Source: Acidimicrobiaceae bacterium | GTDB taxonomy: Bacteria; Actinomycetota; Acidimicrobiia; Acidimicrobiales; RAAP-2 | Length of the DNA stretch: 36,695 bases | Direction: 5' to 3' | NCBI GenBank assembly: GCA_003133325.1 | Contig: PKXA01000035.1 | Span: 1 to 36,695 of the forward strand | Part shown: positions 16,757 to 24,915 of the stretch, in pieces | Layout: every line of letters starts with the position of its first letter | How positions within the stretch are numbered: the first letter of the stretch is position 1 | The notes under the pieces: model-generated | Told to the model about the DNA's origin: nothing | What the model saw: only the letters and a program-made list of their open reading frames with translations | The model's database searches: none | Position numbers and translations under genes: made by a program

Positions 16757-18144
16757 GTCAACATCTCCGTAGGATCAGTCACCGCGCCGGTGCCGGATCG
16801 GTGATCATCGAGAAGCCGGCGGTACTCCGCCGCGGTGCCGGTGGCGGTCACCTGCCAGGTGAACCGACCGAGTATCCGCTCACGCCCGGCAGTACCCAGC
16901 CGTTCCCGCAATTCGGCATCGTCAAGCAACCGCTTGATGGCCCCGGCCAGGGCACCGGGATCATCGGGTGGAACCAGAAGTCCGGTCACCCCGTCCTCAC
17001 CCACCACTTCGGGAAGGGCTCCCCCGGTGGTGGCGACCAGGGCCACCCCACAGGCCATGGCTTCGATGGCCGGCAGCGAGAAGCCCTCGTAGAGAGAGGG
17101 CACCACCGCCACTTGGGCCTGGGCGTAGTTGCAGGCCAACTCGTCGTCGCTGATCCCTGACACGCAATGGACGATGGGCGCCAGGTCGAGTCGTTCGATA
17201 GCCCGCGCGACCCGGCCCTCGGGCCGAGGGTTGCCCACCACCACCAATTCGATCTCCCGCTCGGTACGGAGCTTGGCTACCGCCTCCAACAGCGGTACCA
17301 ATCCCTTCATGGGGACATCGGAAGACGAGGTGACCATGATGCGACCGGGGACGGGCGTCACATCGGGTCGTGGTCGAAAGACTGAATGGTCGACGCCCAC
17401 CGGGACGACGGTCATCCGCTCCGTCGCCACTCCCAGCTGCGCGGCGATATCGGTCTTCGACGACTCCGACACCGTCACCACCCGGGGAAGGGCCCGGGCC
17501 ACCCGCACCTGCATCCGCAGAAAGCCGAACCACCGGCGTTGGGTGAAACGTTGCCACGGGTTGGTGGCGTGGCTGAGGGCCAACTGGCGATCGACGGTAA
17601 TCGGATGATGCAAGGTGGTGAGCAGCGGCCACCCGTCGTCGATCATCCCCAGCATCCCCTTGCCCAGGCATTGATTGTCATGGACCAGATCAAATTCGTG
17701 GCGGCGCGCGGCCAGCAACCGGCGGGCCCGGAGGCTGAATGTCCACGGTTCAGGAAAACCAGCCGTACCCATCACCGCGAACTCGAGGGCGTCGATACCC
17801 GTGTGGAATTCACGGGCGTGAGGAATCCGAAACGGGTCGGGATCGCGATACAGGTCCAGACTGGGCACCGGAGTGAACCCGACGCCTTCATCGACTTCGG
17901 GCCAGGGTTGGCCGGCGAATACCTCGACCGAATGGCCGAGGGCCACCAGCTCCCGGGTGAGATGGCGGGTATAGACGCCTTGACCGCCACACCGGGGATT
18001 CCCCCGGTAGACGAGAAAGGCGATCCGAAGACCACCCGGGCCCGGAGGGCGGGCCGGTATCCGCTCAGGAACAGGGGGTGGCCGTTTCGGACCCTTTGCC
18101 TTGGCTCGGCGACGACCGAAACTAGGCACGGAATCCCCCTGCAT
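16750..18144 (-). CDS. GT4-family glycosyltransferase
   Basis: GT-B fold retaining glycosyltransferase of about 464 residues. The N-terminal domain starts LRIAFLVYRGNPRCGGQGVYTRHLTRELVALGH, with the GGQGVYTR acceptor loop. The C-terminal domain has VTSSSDVPMKGLVPLLEAV, VVVGNPRPEGRV and the nucleotide-sugar E-x7-E motif in YEGFSLPAIEAMACG. A basic proline-rich tail of about 40 residues precedes the catalytic domain. The start is either ATG 18144, with TTATGT 6 nt upstream, or GTG 18132, with AGGGGG 5 nt upstream. The open frame continues another 330 codons upstream, but that part is antisense to the MgtE_N/CBS gene and looks non-coding. Confidence 0.9.
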   Translation of the reverse strand: MQGDSVPSFGRRRAKAKGPKRPPPVPERIPARPPGPGGLRIAFLVYRGNPRCGGQGVYTRHLTRELVALGHSVEVFAGQPWPEVDEGVGFTPVPSLDLYRDPDPFRIPHAREFHTGIDALEFAVMGTAGFPEPWTFSLRARRLLAARRHEFDLVHDNQCLGKGMLGMIDDGWPLLTTLHHPITVDRQLALSHATNPWQRFTQRRWFGFLRMQVRVARALPRVVTVSESSKTDIAAQLGVATERMTVVPVGVDHSVFRPRPDVTPVPGRIMVTSSSDVPMKGLVPLLEAVAKLRTEREIELVVVGNPRPEGRVARAIERLDLAPIVHCVSGISDDELACNYAQAQVAVVPSLYEGFSLPAIEAMACGVALVATTGGALPEVVGEDGVTGLLVPPDDPGALAGAIKRLLDDAELRERLGTAGRERILGRFTWQVTATGTAAEYRRLLDDHRSGTGAVTDPTEMLTC

Positions 18145-18283
18145 ATGAGCACATAAGGGTGCAAGCCTCCCCCGCGCCGGCACTTCGACGCAAACCGCGC
18201 CCCTTGAACTGCCGAATGACAACACAACCCGGCCATCATCCATCGTCGTCATCAGTTGCCTCGCCCGTCGTTGACGAGGCACT

Positions 18284-18289
18284 AGGGTC
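18284..18289 (+). promoter_or_regulatory. putative -10 box of MgtE_N/CBS gene
   Basis: TAGGGT, 8 nt before the ATG at 18298. No Shine-Dalgarno follows, consistent with leaderless translation. Confidence 0.4.
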
Positions 18290-18297
18290 TGCTCGGG

Positions 18298-19587
18298 ATG
18301 CCGATTCAGGACATTGAGAGAGCCGTGACTTTTGAAATCCTCCATCTTTCCAGTGTCATCAAGCGTCCCCTGGTCGATCAGGCGGGCGACCGGCTTGGGC
18401 GCGTCCAAGACCTGATTGTCCGGGTCGGGGAGCAGCCTCATCCCCCGATCGTGGGCTTGGTGGTCACCATCGGTGGACGTGACCTCTTCGTTCCGATCCG
18501 GAAGATTTCGGGGTTCGAACCCGGTCGCGTGCGATTTGAGGGCGAGCGGGTCGACCTGCGCCGATTCGAGCGGCGTCCCGGTGAGCTGTTGCTCGCTCGG
18601 GACCTCATGGCCCGACATCTCATCAACTTCGTGGGCGGTCGTCTCATCCGGGCCAACGAGATCGAGCTGGCTCGGATCGCTGGCGTTTGGGAAGTAGTGG
18701 GTGTTGATCCGTCCAGCCGACCCGTCCTCCGCCGCTTCCTTCCCGGGCGCCTCGACCAAAGGATCCGGTCGGGAGCGATCGTCGACTGGGAGAGTATCGA
18801 GCCCTTCGTCGCCCACGTCCCGTCGGCTCGCCTCCGCATCCCCTACCGCAAACTGGCCCGGTTGCACCCGGCCCAGATCGCCGACCTGGTCGAGGCGGCC
18901 TCCCACGAGGAAGGCGAGGAAATCATCGAGGCCGTCGGCCAAGACCGAGAGCTCGAAGCCGACGTTTTCGAAGAGCTCGACACTGAGCACCAACTCGAGT
19001 TTGTCCGAAACCGATCGGACACCGACGCCGCCCAGTTGCTCGCCTCGATGGCGCCCGACGATGCTGCCGACCTCATCGCCGAGGTTGATCAGGAACGGAG
19101 GCTCCCTATTCTGAACCTTCTCCCTGAAGTCCAACAGCGCAAGGTCCGCTCGCTCCTCAGCTACAACCCCGAGACCGCCGGCGGGCTCATGAGCCCAGAC
19201 TTCCTATGCCTTCCCGAGTCGGACTCGGTGGCCAACGCCTTGGCCGCGATTCACACGAGCACCGCGCCCCCGGAGACCTTGAATGTGGTCTTTGCCGCCG
19301 ATGTCCAGGGAAGCGTGGTCGGGTCGGTCTCCGCCGTTCGTCTTATCCAGGGTGAGCCGACGGCTCTGCTGACTTCCGTAGTCCGGCCCAACCCAGCCCA
19401 CGTCCATGCCGATTGGGACCTCGGGGCCACCGTGCGCAAGATGTCGGACTTCAACCTGACCGTCGCTCCGGTGATGGATGGCGATCACCGGAAGATACTG
19501 GGCGTCGTCACGGTCGACGATGTGCTCGAAATTCTGTTGCCCAATGGATGGCGCCGAGATTTCGGAACCATGACAGCAGAGGACTGA
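18298..19587 (+). CDS. soluble PRC-barrel / MgtE_N / CBS-pair protein, candidate Mg2+ sensor
   Basis: 429 residues, no membrane helix. An N-terminal pair of PRC-barrel-like beta domains (about 12-90 and 95-165) is followed by an MgtE N-terminal superhelix (about 185-285: LHPAQIADLVEAA, LLASMAPDDAADLIAEVD, LLSYNPETAGGLMS) and then two CBS repeats (about 290-420, ending GVVTVDDVLEILLPNGWRRD). In MgtE channels the MgtE_N and CBS domains form the cytosolic Mg2+-sensing gate; here they occur without the channel. The next gene, same strand, is an NRAMP-type transporter, so this protein may gate or sense for it. That function is inferred from domains and neighbourhood. Confidence 0.9.
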   Translation: MPIQDIERAVTFEILHLSSVIKRPLVDQAGDRLGRVQDLIVRVGEQPHPPIVGLVVTIGGRDLFVPIRKISGFEPGRVRFEGERVDLRRFERRPGELLLARDLMARHLINFVGGRLIRANEIELARIAGVWEVVGVDPSSRPVLRRFLPGRLDQRIRSGAIVDWESIEPFVAHVPSARLRIPYRKLARLHPAQIADLVEAASHEEGEEIIEAVGQDRELEADVFEELDTEHQLEFVRNRSDTDAAQLLASMAPDDAADLIAEVDQERRLPILNLLPEVQQRKVRSLLSYNPETAGGLMSPDFLCLPESDSVANALAAIHTSTAPPETLNVVFAADVQGSVVGSVSAVRLIQGEPTALLTSVVRPNPAHVHADWDLGATVRKMSDFNLTVAPVMDGDHRKILGVVTVDDVLEILLPNGWRRDFGTMTAED

Positions 19588-19927
19588 AGGATGCTCCGAA
19601 AGCGAAGACCCGCGACATTCACGGTCCGCCGAACGCGATCGACAGCCGATAGCTGATCGAGTGTCCGGCCCACAAGGGCCTGTGGGTCGGCATGGGGCAG
19701 CCCCCGCCCCAACCCCGAGGGTCGCCGAGCGTCTCCATAGACCGAGACGGCCACACATGGTTCTTATGAAGGACGAGCGCTGGGCGCTCGCAGTCGGTAA
19801 CAGAACCGATGACACGCATACTTGCTCGGTCGCGGTATGGATGCGCCTGGTCGCACACGTCCTGAACGGGCGTCTGTGTGCCTGTCATCGGGTGCATTCA
19901 GGCGACACAACCGTCGGGAGGTGAGAT
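19588..19927 (+). promoter_or_regulatory. 340-nt hairpin-rich leader of NRAMP-type gene, candidate cis-regulatory RNA
   Basis: No convincing ORF. Local stems on the sense strand are: a 10-bp hairpin 19665-19690 (CCGGCCCACA / TGTGGGTCGG, loop AGGGCC, one G-U); a 6-bp stem 19730-19749 (CGTCTC / GAGACG); a 7-bp stem 19774-19790 (CGAGCGC-TGG-GCGCTCG); and a CGCATAC / GTATGgATGCG stem at about 19815-19843. It ends in a near-perfect Shine-Dalgarno GGAGGTGA just before the ATG at 19928. I do not see the conserved cores of the M-box or yybP-ykoY riboswitches. Some of the stems could instead be a terminator of the upstream gene plus a promoter. Confidence 0.5.
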
Positions 19928-21559
19928 ATGGCCGAAGAGCCGAGTGAAGTCGAGAACGCCACCACCGTCCTGGACGAAGCCCACGTCGGCGACATCCACG
20001 GCGCGTTCGGCACCATCCGCCAGCACGACACCGGCGCGCGCCGATCGTGGTCGACCCGGCTCTTGACCCTCTTCGCCATCATGGGGCCGGGGCTGATCGT
20101 GATGGTCGCTGACAATGACGCCGGGGGGATCTCGACGTACGCTCAGGCCGGGCAGAATTTCGGCCTCACGCTCCTGTGGGTCCTTCCCATACTGATCCCG
20201 GTCCTTATCGTCAACCAGGAGATGGTGGTCCGCCTGGGGGCCGTGACCGGCGTGGGCCACGCCCGTCTCATCAATGAGCGGTTCGGAAAGTTCTGGGGTG
20301 CTTTCTCTGTAGGCGACCTTTTCATCTTGAACCTCCTCACCATCGCCACGGAGTTCATCGGCGTCAGCCTGGCTCTCGGTTACTTCGGGGTGAGCGAGTA
20401 CATCTCGGTGCCCATCGCTGCAGTCCTCTTGATCGTCATGACCGCTACCGGCAGCTTCCGCCGTTGGGAGAGGTTCATGTTCGTATTCATCCTCGCCAAC
20501 TTTCTGGTGATCCCCCTGGCCATCTTCAGCCACCCGAAGGCGGGTTCGTTCTTCCACGGATTTGTGGTCCCTGGCGTCAAGGGCGGGTTCAACTCCACCT
20601 CGGTCCTGCTCATCATCGCCATCGTGGGCACAACCGTGGCTCCGTGGCAGCTGTTCTTCCAGCAGTCCAACATTGTGGACAAGCGCATTACGCCCCGCTG
20701 GATCAACTACGAGCGGGTCGACACCGTGTTCGGATCCATCATCACTGTCTTCGCTGCTGCGCTTCTCATGGCCGTCACGGCTGCGGCTTTCAGCCACACT
20801 TCATTGGCCGGCCATTTTACCGACGCCGGGGGCGTTGCCCGCGGTCTCAACCACTATGTGGGCCACGCCACCGGGACGATCTTCGCCATCATTTTGTTGA
20901 ACGCCTCGATGATCGGGGCAGCATCGGTCACCCTGGCCACGTCCTATGCCTTCGGCGACGTGTTCGGGGCTCACCACTCGTTGCACCGGAGCTGGCGAGA
21001 CGCCAAGTTCTTCTACGGGGCGTTCAGCGCCATGGTCGCTCTGGCGGCCCTCATCGTCATGATCCCAGGCGCCCCTCTCGGCCTCATCACGACAGGCGTC
21101 CAGGCCTTGGCGGGGGTACTCCTGCCCAGCGCCACAGTGTTCCTACTGCTGCTCTGCAATGACAAGGAAGTGCTCGGTCCCTGGGTGAATCGCCCGTGGC
21201 TGAACGTGCTCTCCACCGTGATCATCTCGGTGCTCCTCATGATGTCGCTTGTCCTTATGGCAACGACCCTCTTCTCCCGGATCAACGTGAATCTCTTGGC
21301 GATCGTCCTCGGTGGTGTCTTTGTCGTGGCCTTCGCCGTCGGAGGGATAATCATGCTCCGGGCCCGATCGAAGCGAACTCCGACACCGCCGATGTCCAAG
21401 CAGCATCGGGCAAACTGGCGGATGCCGCCCCTCAACTTGCTTGATCGGCCGAAGTGGTCGCGGGGCCGGATAATCGGGATGTATCTGCTGAGGGGCTATC
21501 TGGTTGTGGCCGTGTTGATGCTGCTGGTCAAGGCCATCGAGCTCGGGGTCAACAAGTAA
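19928..21559 (+). CDS. NRAMP/SLC11-fold divalent metal transporter with non-canonical metal site (NRMT-like)
   Basis: 543 residues with about 11 hydrophobic segments. It has the NRAMP signature positions, but where canonical Mn2+/Fe2+ transporters read DPGN in TM1, this protein has D64-A-G-G (VMVADNDAGGIST), and where they read MPH(N) in TM6 it has A238-P-W-Q (GTTVAPWQLFFQQSNIVDK). Loss of the metal-site methionine is a hallmark reported for the NRAMP-related Mg2+ transporter (NRMT) clade, which makes Mg2+ a better substrate guess than Mn2+. The N-terminus is acidic and cytosolic. Very strong Shine-Dalgarno. The MgtE_N/CBS sensor gene lies upstream on the same strand behind the structured leader. 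Confidence 0.88.
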   Translation: MAEEPSEVENATTVLDEAHVGDIHGAFGTIRQHDTGARRSWSTRLLTLFAIMGPGLIVMVADNDAGGISTYAQAGQNFGLTLLWVLPILIPVLIVNQEMVVRLGAVTGVGHARLINERFGKFWGAFSVGDLFILNLLTIATEFIGVSLALGYFGVSEYISVPIAAVLLIVMTATGSFRRWERFMFVFILANFLVIPLAIFSHPKAGSFFHGFVVPGVKGGFNSTSVLLIIAIVGTTVAPWQLFFQQSNIVDKRITPRWINYERVDTVFGSIITVFAAALLMAVTAAAFSHTSLAGHFTDAGGVARGLNHYVGHATGTIFAIILLNASMIGAASVTLATSYAFGDVFGAHHSLHRSWRDAKFFYGAFSAMVALAALIVMIPGAPLGLITTGVQALAGVLLPSATVFLLLLCNDKEVLGPWVNRPWLNVLSTVIISVLLMMSLVLMATTLFSRINVNLLAIVLGGVFVVAFAVGGIIMLRARSKRTPTPPMSKQHRANWRMPPLNLLDRPKWSRGRIIGMYLLRGYLVVAVLMLLVKAIELGVNK

Positions 21560-21708
21560 TCAGAGGTTCCGGTCTGCGACACTCCGAGGCAGACGCTTCT
21601 CGGGGTGGCACCCTCCACCGGCACAGCATGTGGTGCACTGCCAGTCCGCAGGGGCGGGGGCATGTCCGGGCAGGTGGCAGTCGATCCGAGCGTCCGGCAG
21701 CTTGCGGG

Positions 21709-21714
21709 TAATGT
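21709..21714 (+). promoter_or_regulatory. putative -10 box of acyl-CoA dehydrogenase gene
   Basis: TAATGT, 7 nt before the ATG at 21722, with no Shine-Dalgarno between. This helps choose that start over an in-frame codon at 21605. Confidence 0.5.
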
Positions 21715-21721
21715 CATCTGC

Positions 21722-22957
21722 ATGGATCTGAGCTACCCACCCGAGACGGAACCATTCCGCGCGGAGATCCGCACCTGGCTCGTGGAGAATCTGCCCGACG
21801 GATGGGGAACGCCGGAATTCTCCATGGAGCCCGACGAGAAGAAGGCCTTCAACAGCGCCTGGACCGAAAAACTCTACGACGGAGGCTGGATCTGCGCCTC
21901 CTGGCCGACAGAGTACGGCGGCAAGGGCCTCACGCTGATGGAGTCAGTGGTCCTGAATGAGGAGTTCGCCCGGGCGGAGGCACCCCTTCGGGCCGACTTC
22001 TTCGGCGACACGCTGGTGGGCCCGACCATCCTGCAGTGGGCGTCGGAAGAGCAAAAACAGGAGTTCATACCCAGGATCCTCCACGGGACGATTTCCTGGT
22101 GCCAAGGATTTTCCGAACCCGACGCCGGCAGCGACCTCGCCTCGCTGAAGACCCGGGCCGAGCTCGACGGCGACGAATGGGTCATCAACGGTCAAAAGGT
22201 GTGGACGACCCAGGCCCAGTTCGCCGACTACATCTTTTTGCTGGCCCGCACCGACCCGGATGCGCCCAAGCATGCAGGCATCTCCTATCTCCTGGTGCCG
22301 ATGAAGCAACCGGGCATCGAAGTAAGGCCCATCGAGCAGGTCGACGGAAGCGCCGATTTCAATGAGGTCTTCTTCACCGACGTCCGGTGCCCTGTCGCGA
22401 ACGTCGTCGGCGGGGTGAACAACGGGTGGAAGGTGGCGATGACCACCCTCGGATTCGAGCGGGGCTCGTCGGCCACCACTGGACACCGCCGGTTCCTCCG
22501 GGAGCTCGATCAAATTATCGATGAAGCCAGAAAGAACGGCCGGAGTACCGATCCACTCATTCGACAACGGCTGGCGACGGCCTGGACGAAGGTCAAGATC
22601 ATGGAGATCAACGGATACCGTTCGTTGACCGACTCTCTCAACGGCACCCATCACATGGCCGCACTCGGTGCATGCAACAAGATGTTCTGGTCCGAATTCC
22701 ATCAGGACACCCTGGATCTGGCCATGGACATCCTCGGCCTCGACGGTCAGATTCTCAGTGGTTCACGCGACGACTCGGTGGATGAACGTGTTCGTCGGGG
22801 TCGCGACGACTACCCGGTCAGCGATCTGCAGTCATCCTTCTTCTTCTCCCGCTCGGAGACGATCTGGGGAGGCACGGCAGAGATTCAGCGCAATATCGTG
22901 GGCGAACGGGTACTCGGACTACCCAAGGAGCCAAAGCCGGTCGCCGCGGCGACCTGA
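21722..22957 (+). CDS. acyl-CoA dehydrogenase family protein
   Basis: FAD-dependent alpha,beta-dehydrogenation of an acyl-CoA; 411 residues. Domain order is normal: an N-terminal helical part (MDLSYPPETEPFRAEIRTWL), the middle beta domain with GFSEPDAGSDLASLKTRAE and WVINGQKVWTTQAQFADY, and a C-terminal helical bundle ending SRSETIWGGTAEIQRNIVGERVLGLPKEP. The W-G-G-T-A-E-I-Q-R block is the FAD/dimer motif. ATG 21722 follows TAATGT by 7 nt; the N-terminal 39 codons of the longer frame look non-coding. Physiological acyl chain unknown. Convergent with the MFS gene. Confidence 0.93.
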   Translation: MDLSYPPETEPFRAEIRTWLVENLPDGWGTPEFSMEPDEKKAFNSAWTEKLYDGGWICASWPTEYGGKGLTLMESVVLNEEFARAEAPLRADFFGDTLVGPTILQWASEEQKQEFIPRILHGTISWCQGFSEPDAGSDLASLKTRAELDGDEWVINGQKVWTTQAQFADYIFLLARTDPDAPKHAGISYLLVPMKQPGIEVRPIEQVDGSADFNEVFFTDVRCPVANVVGGVNNGWKVAMTTLGFERGSSATTGHRRFLRELDQIIDEARKNGRSTDPLIRQRLATAWTKVKIMEINGYRSLTDSLNGTHHMAALGACNKMFWSEFHQDTLDLAMDILGLDGQILSGSRDDSVDERVRRGRDDYPVSDLQSSFFFSRSETIWGGTAEIQRNIVGERVLGLPKEPKPVAAAT

Positions 22958-22998
22958 GCCCGCCCAGCCGATTCCGCCGTATCTGGCCTTGGGCGAAA

Positions 22999-24303
22999 CT
23001 ACGCCGGCCTGGCAATGTTGGACTCCACCTCGATGACGGCCCGGACCTCTGCTGCCCGGGCCGCGGCCTCGGTCGGCCGGCGTTTGCCGGCTCCGACGGT
23101 CCCCTGGCGCCACGACAGCACGCCGGCCGCCAGCACGGTGGCCACCCCACCCACCGCAATGGCGATACGCGGGTTGCTCCACTGGGCGATGGCACCGACC
23201 AACGGGGCACCTATCGGGGTGCTTCCGAGGAAAGCCATGGCGTAGAGGGACATCACCCGTCCCCGCATGGCGGGCTCGGCCTGCAACTGGAGAGTGGCGT
23301 TGGCTGTGGCGATGAAGCCGATCGACGCCGCCCCCATGAATACAATCACCACCGACACCACTACCAGCGAAGGAGCAAAGGCCACCCCACCGAGGAGCAC
23401 TCCGAACACCAGGGCCAGTGTGTGGAGCAACCGCGGGGTCGGCTTGGCCCGATGGGCGGCGAACAGTCCGCCGATGATCGCACCCACCCCCATGCACGCG
23501 GTGAGAAGCGCGTACGTGCCGGCACCGCCATGAAAGGTCACCTTGGCCAGCAAGGCCAAGGTGACACTGAAGTTGTAGGCGAAGATGCCGATGACGGCCA
23601 TGGCGATCAGGGTGTTACGCAACGGCGGGGTCCGCCACACATACCGGAGCCCGTCGCGCACCTGGCCTCTGGCCCTCTCCACCGGCGGGGTCCGATGAAG
23701 ATCAGCGACGCGCATCATGGCCAGTCCTATGAGCACCGCTACGTAGGACACCGCATTGACAAAGAAGCAGATTCCCAGCCCGAAGAGGACGATGACCAAC
23801 CCGCCGATAGCCGGTCCCACCACTCTCGACGCATTCATCACCACCGAGTTGAGGCTCACCGCATTGGGAAGATCCTCGCGTCCGACCATCTCCATCACAA
23901 AGGTCTGTCGGGCCGGGTTGTCGAACAGGTTCACCACACCCAGCGATCCGGCCAGCACATAGACCTGCCAGAGCTGTACGACATGGGTGACGGTGAGGAT
24001 GCCGAGGGTCAGTGCCAACAACCCACCGGCTGTCTGGGTGGCAAACAACAGTTTCCGCTTGTCCAACCGGTCGGCCACCAGCCCTCCGAACGGCCCGAAG
24101 AGCAGCACGGGCAGGAACTGCAGCCCGGTCACGATACCGAGATCCACGCCGCTTCCGGTCAGGTGGAGCACCAACCAGGCTTGGGCGATGGACTGCATCC
24201 ACGTCCCCGACACGGAGATGAGCTGCGCGATGAAATACACCCGGTAGTTCCTCACCCGGAGTGAGTGAAAGGTCTGGTTCCAGGCGTTACGAATGGAGGT
24301 CAC
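22999..24303 (-). CDS. MFS transporter (MFS_3 / EntS-like efflux type)
   Basis: 434 residues, 12 predicted membrane segments. It opens FHSLRVRNYRVYFIAQLISVSGTWMQSIAQAWLV, a start characteristic of the MFS_3 group of drug/siderophore exporters, and has the loop-2/3 motif FGGLVADRLDKRKLL and VVNLFDNPARQTFVMEMV. The GTG start at 24303 overlaps the marR stop by GTGA, so it is co-transcribed and coupled with its probable regulator. Substrate unknown; MarR control suggests export of an aromatic or toxic compound that also binds the regulator. Confidence 0.92.
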   Translation of the reverse strand: MTSIRNAWNQTFHSLRVRNYRVYFIAQLISVSGTWMQSIAQAWLVLHLTGSGVDLGIVTGLQFLPVLLFGPFGGLVADRLDKRKLLFATQTAGGLLALTLGILTVTHVVQLWQVYVLAGSLGVVNLFDNPARQTFVMEMVGREDLPNAVSLNSVVMNASRVVGPAIGGLVIVLFGLGICFFVNAVSYVAVLIGLAMMRVADLHRTPPVERARGQVRDGLRYVWRTPPLRNTLIAMAVIGIFAYNFSVTLALLAKVTFHGGAGTYALLTACMGVGAIIGGLFAAHRAKPTPRLLHTLALVFGVLLGGVAFAPSLVVVSVVIVFMGAASIGFIATANATLQLQAEPAMRGRVMSLYAMAFLGSTPIGAPLVGAIAQWSNPRIAIAVGGVATVLAAGVLSWRQGTVGAGKRRPTEAAARAAEVRAVIEVESNIARPA

Positions 24304-24815
24304 GGCTCGAGCCCCTCTGCCAGTCGCTCGATCAACGCCGTCAGCCCGCCCAATGCATCCCGCTCGTCGGAAGTCAGACTGTGCAACTGGAGAGCCAGAA
24401 ACACGTTCTTCAGCGAACGATTCTGCTCCAACACTTCGCGGCCCGCCTCGCTCACCCTCACCCTCACCACCCGGCGGTCGGTCGGATCGACAACCCGGAC
24501 CACCAGCCCCAACTTCTCGAGGCCAGCGATGATGCGGGTCATGGAGGGAGGCTGCACCGATTCGAGGGAGGCCAGCTCTCCCAAGGTGGGCGAGCCGAGA
24601 CGTTCCGTGCTGGCCAGGGCGGCGGTTTGGGACGGGGTCAACCCCCCCACCGACTGTTGGCGGAGTCGACGGTGGAGCCGGGTAACCGCCAAACGGAGCC
24701 GGGAGGCCAGTTCTGCCTCCGCGCTCTCCATCTCCGCCACTTCGTCGGCCGCGCCGTTGACATCGATCGGACCGTTCAGGTGCCCGGCATCGATGGAGGA
24801 GGAGACCCGGCTCAT
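24300..24815 (-). CDS. MarR-family transcriptional regulator
   Basis: 171 residues. Winged-helix domain of the MarR type: LTPSQTAALASTERLGSPTLGELASLESVQPPSMTRII carries the recognition helix, and the wing reads VDPTDRRVVRVRVSEAGREVL (D-x-x-D-R-R). An acidic N-terminal tail of about 25 residues precedes it. The ATG 24815 lies 6 nt after TAAACT, with TTGCAT 17 nt further upstream, so the transcript is probably leaderless. A perfect inverted repeat sits between the two promoter hexamers, predicting self-repression and co-control of the downstream MFS exporter. Confidence 0.92.
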   Translation of the reverse strand: MSRVSSSIDAGHLNGPIDVNGAADEVAEMESAEAELASRLRLAVTRLHRRLRQQSVGGLTPSQTAALASTERLGSPTLGELASLESVQPPSMTRIIAGLEKLGLVVRVVDPTDRRVVRVRVSEAGREVLEQNRSLKNVFLALQLHSLTSDERDALGGLTALIERLAEGLEP

Positions 24816-24824
24816 GTTGCCAGT

Positions 24825-24845
24825 TTAGTTAGTTTTGCTAACTAA
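24825..24845. promoter_or_regulatory. MarR operator: perfect 8-bp inverted repeat over marR-MFS promoter
   Basis: TTAGTTAG-N5-CTAACTAA, a 21-bp palindrome. On the minus strand the flanking promoter reads TTGCAT (24850-24845), 17-nt spacer, TAAACT (24827-24822), then 6 nt to the marR ATG. The AT-rich palindrome in a GC-rich background and its place between -35 and -10 make it the likely binding site of the regulator. Confidence 0.78.
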
Positions 24846-24915
24846 TGCAATCTGGCCTTCATTCGCCGGGATGGCGACGCTGTCGACCGTGGCCCGGCCC
24901 TCGGGTGCGGGCTGC

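Noticed and set aside
18145-19134. N-terminal 330 residues of the open frame upstream of the GT4 gene
   Set aside because: It is antisense to the MgtE_N/CBS gene, has no glycosyltransferase features, and better start codons exist at 18144 or 18132.
24825-24845. Factor-independent terminator for an upstream gene at the palindrome
   Set aside because: The stem is AT-rich rather than GC-rich, has no T-tract and lies between the marR -35 and -10 boxes, so an operator is the better reading.
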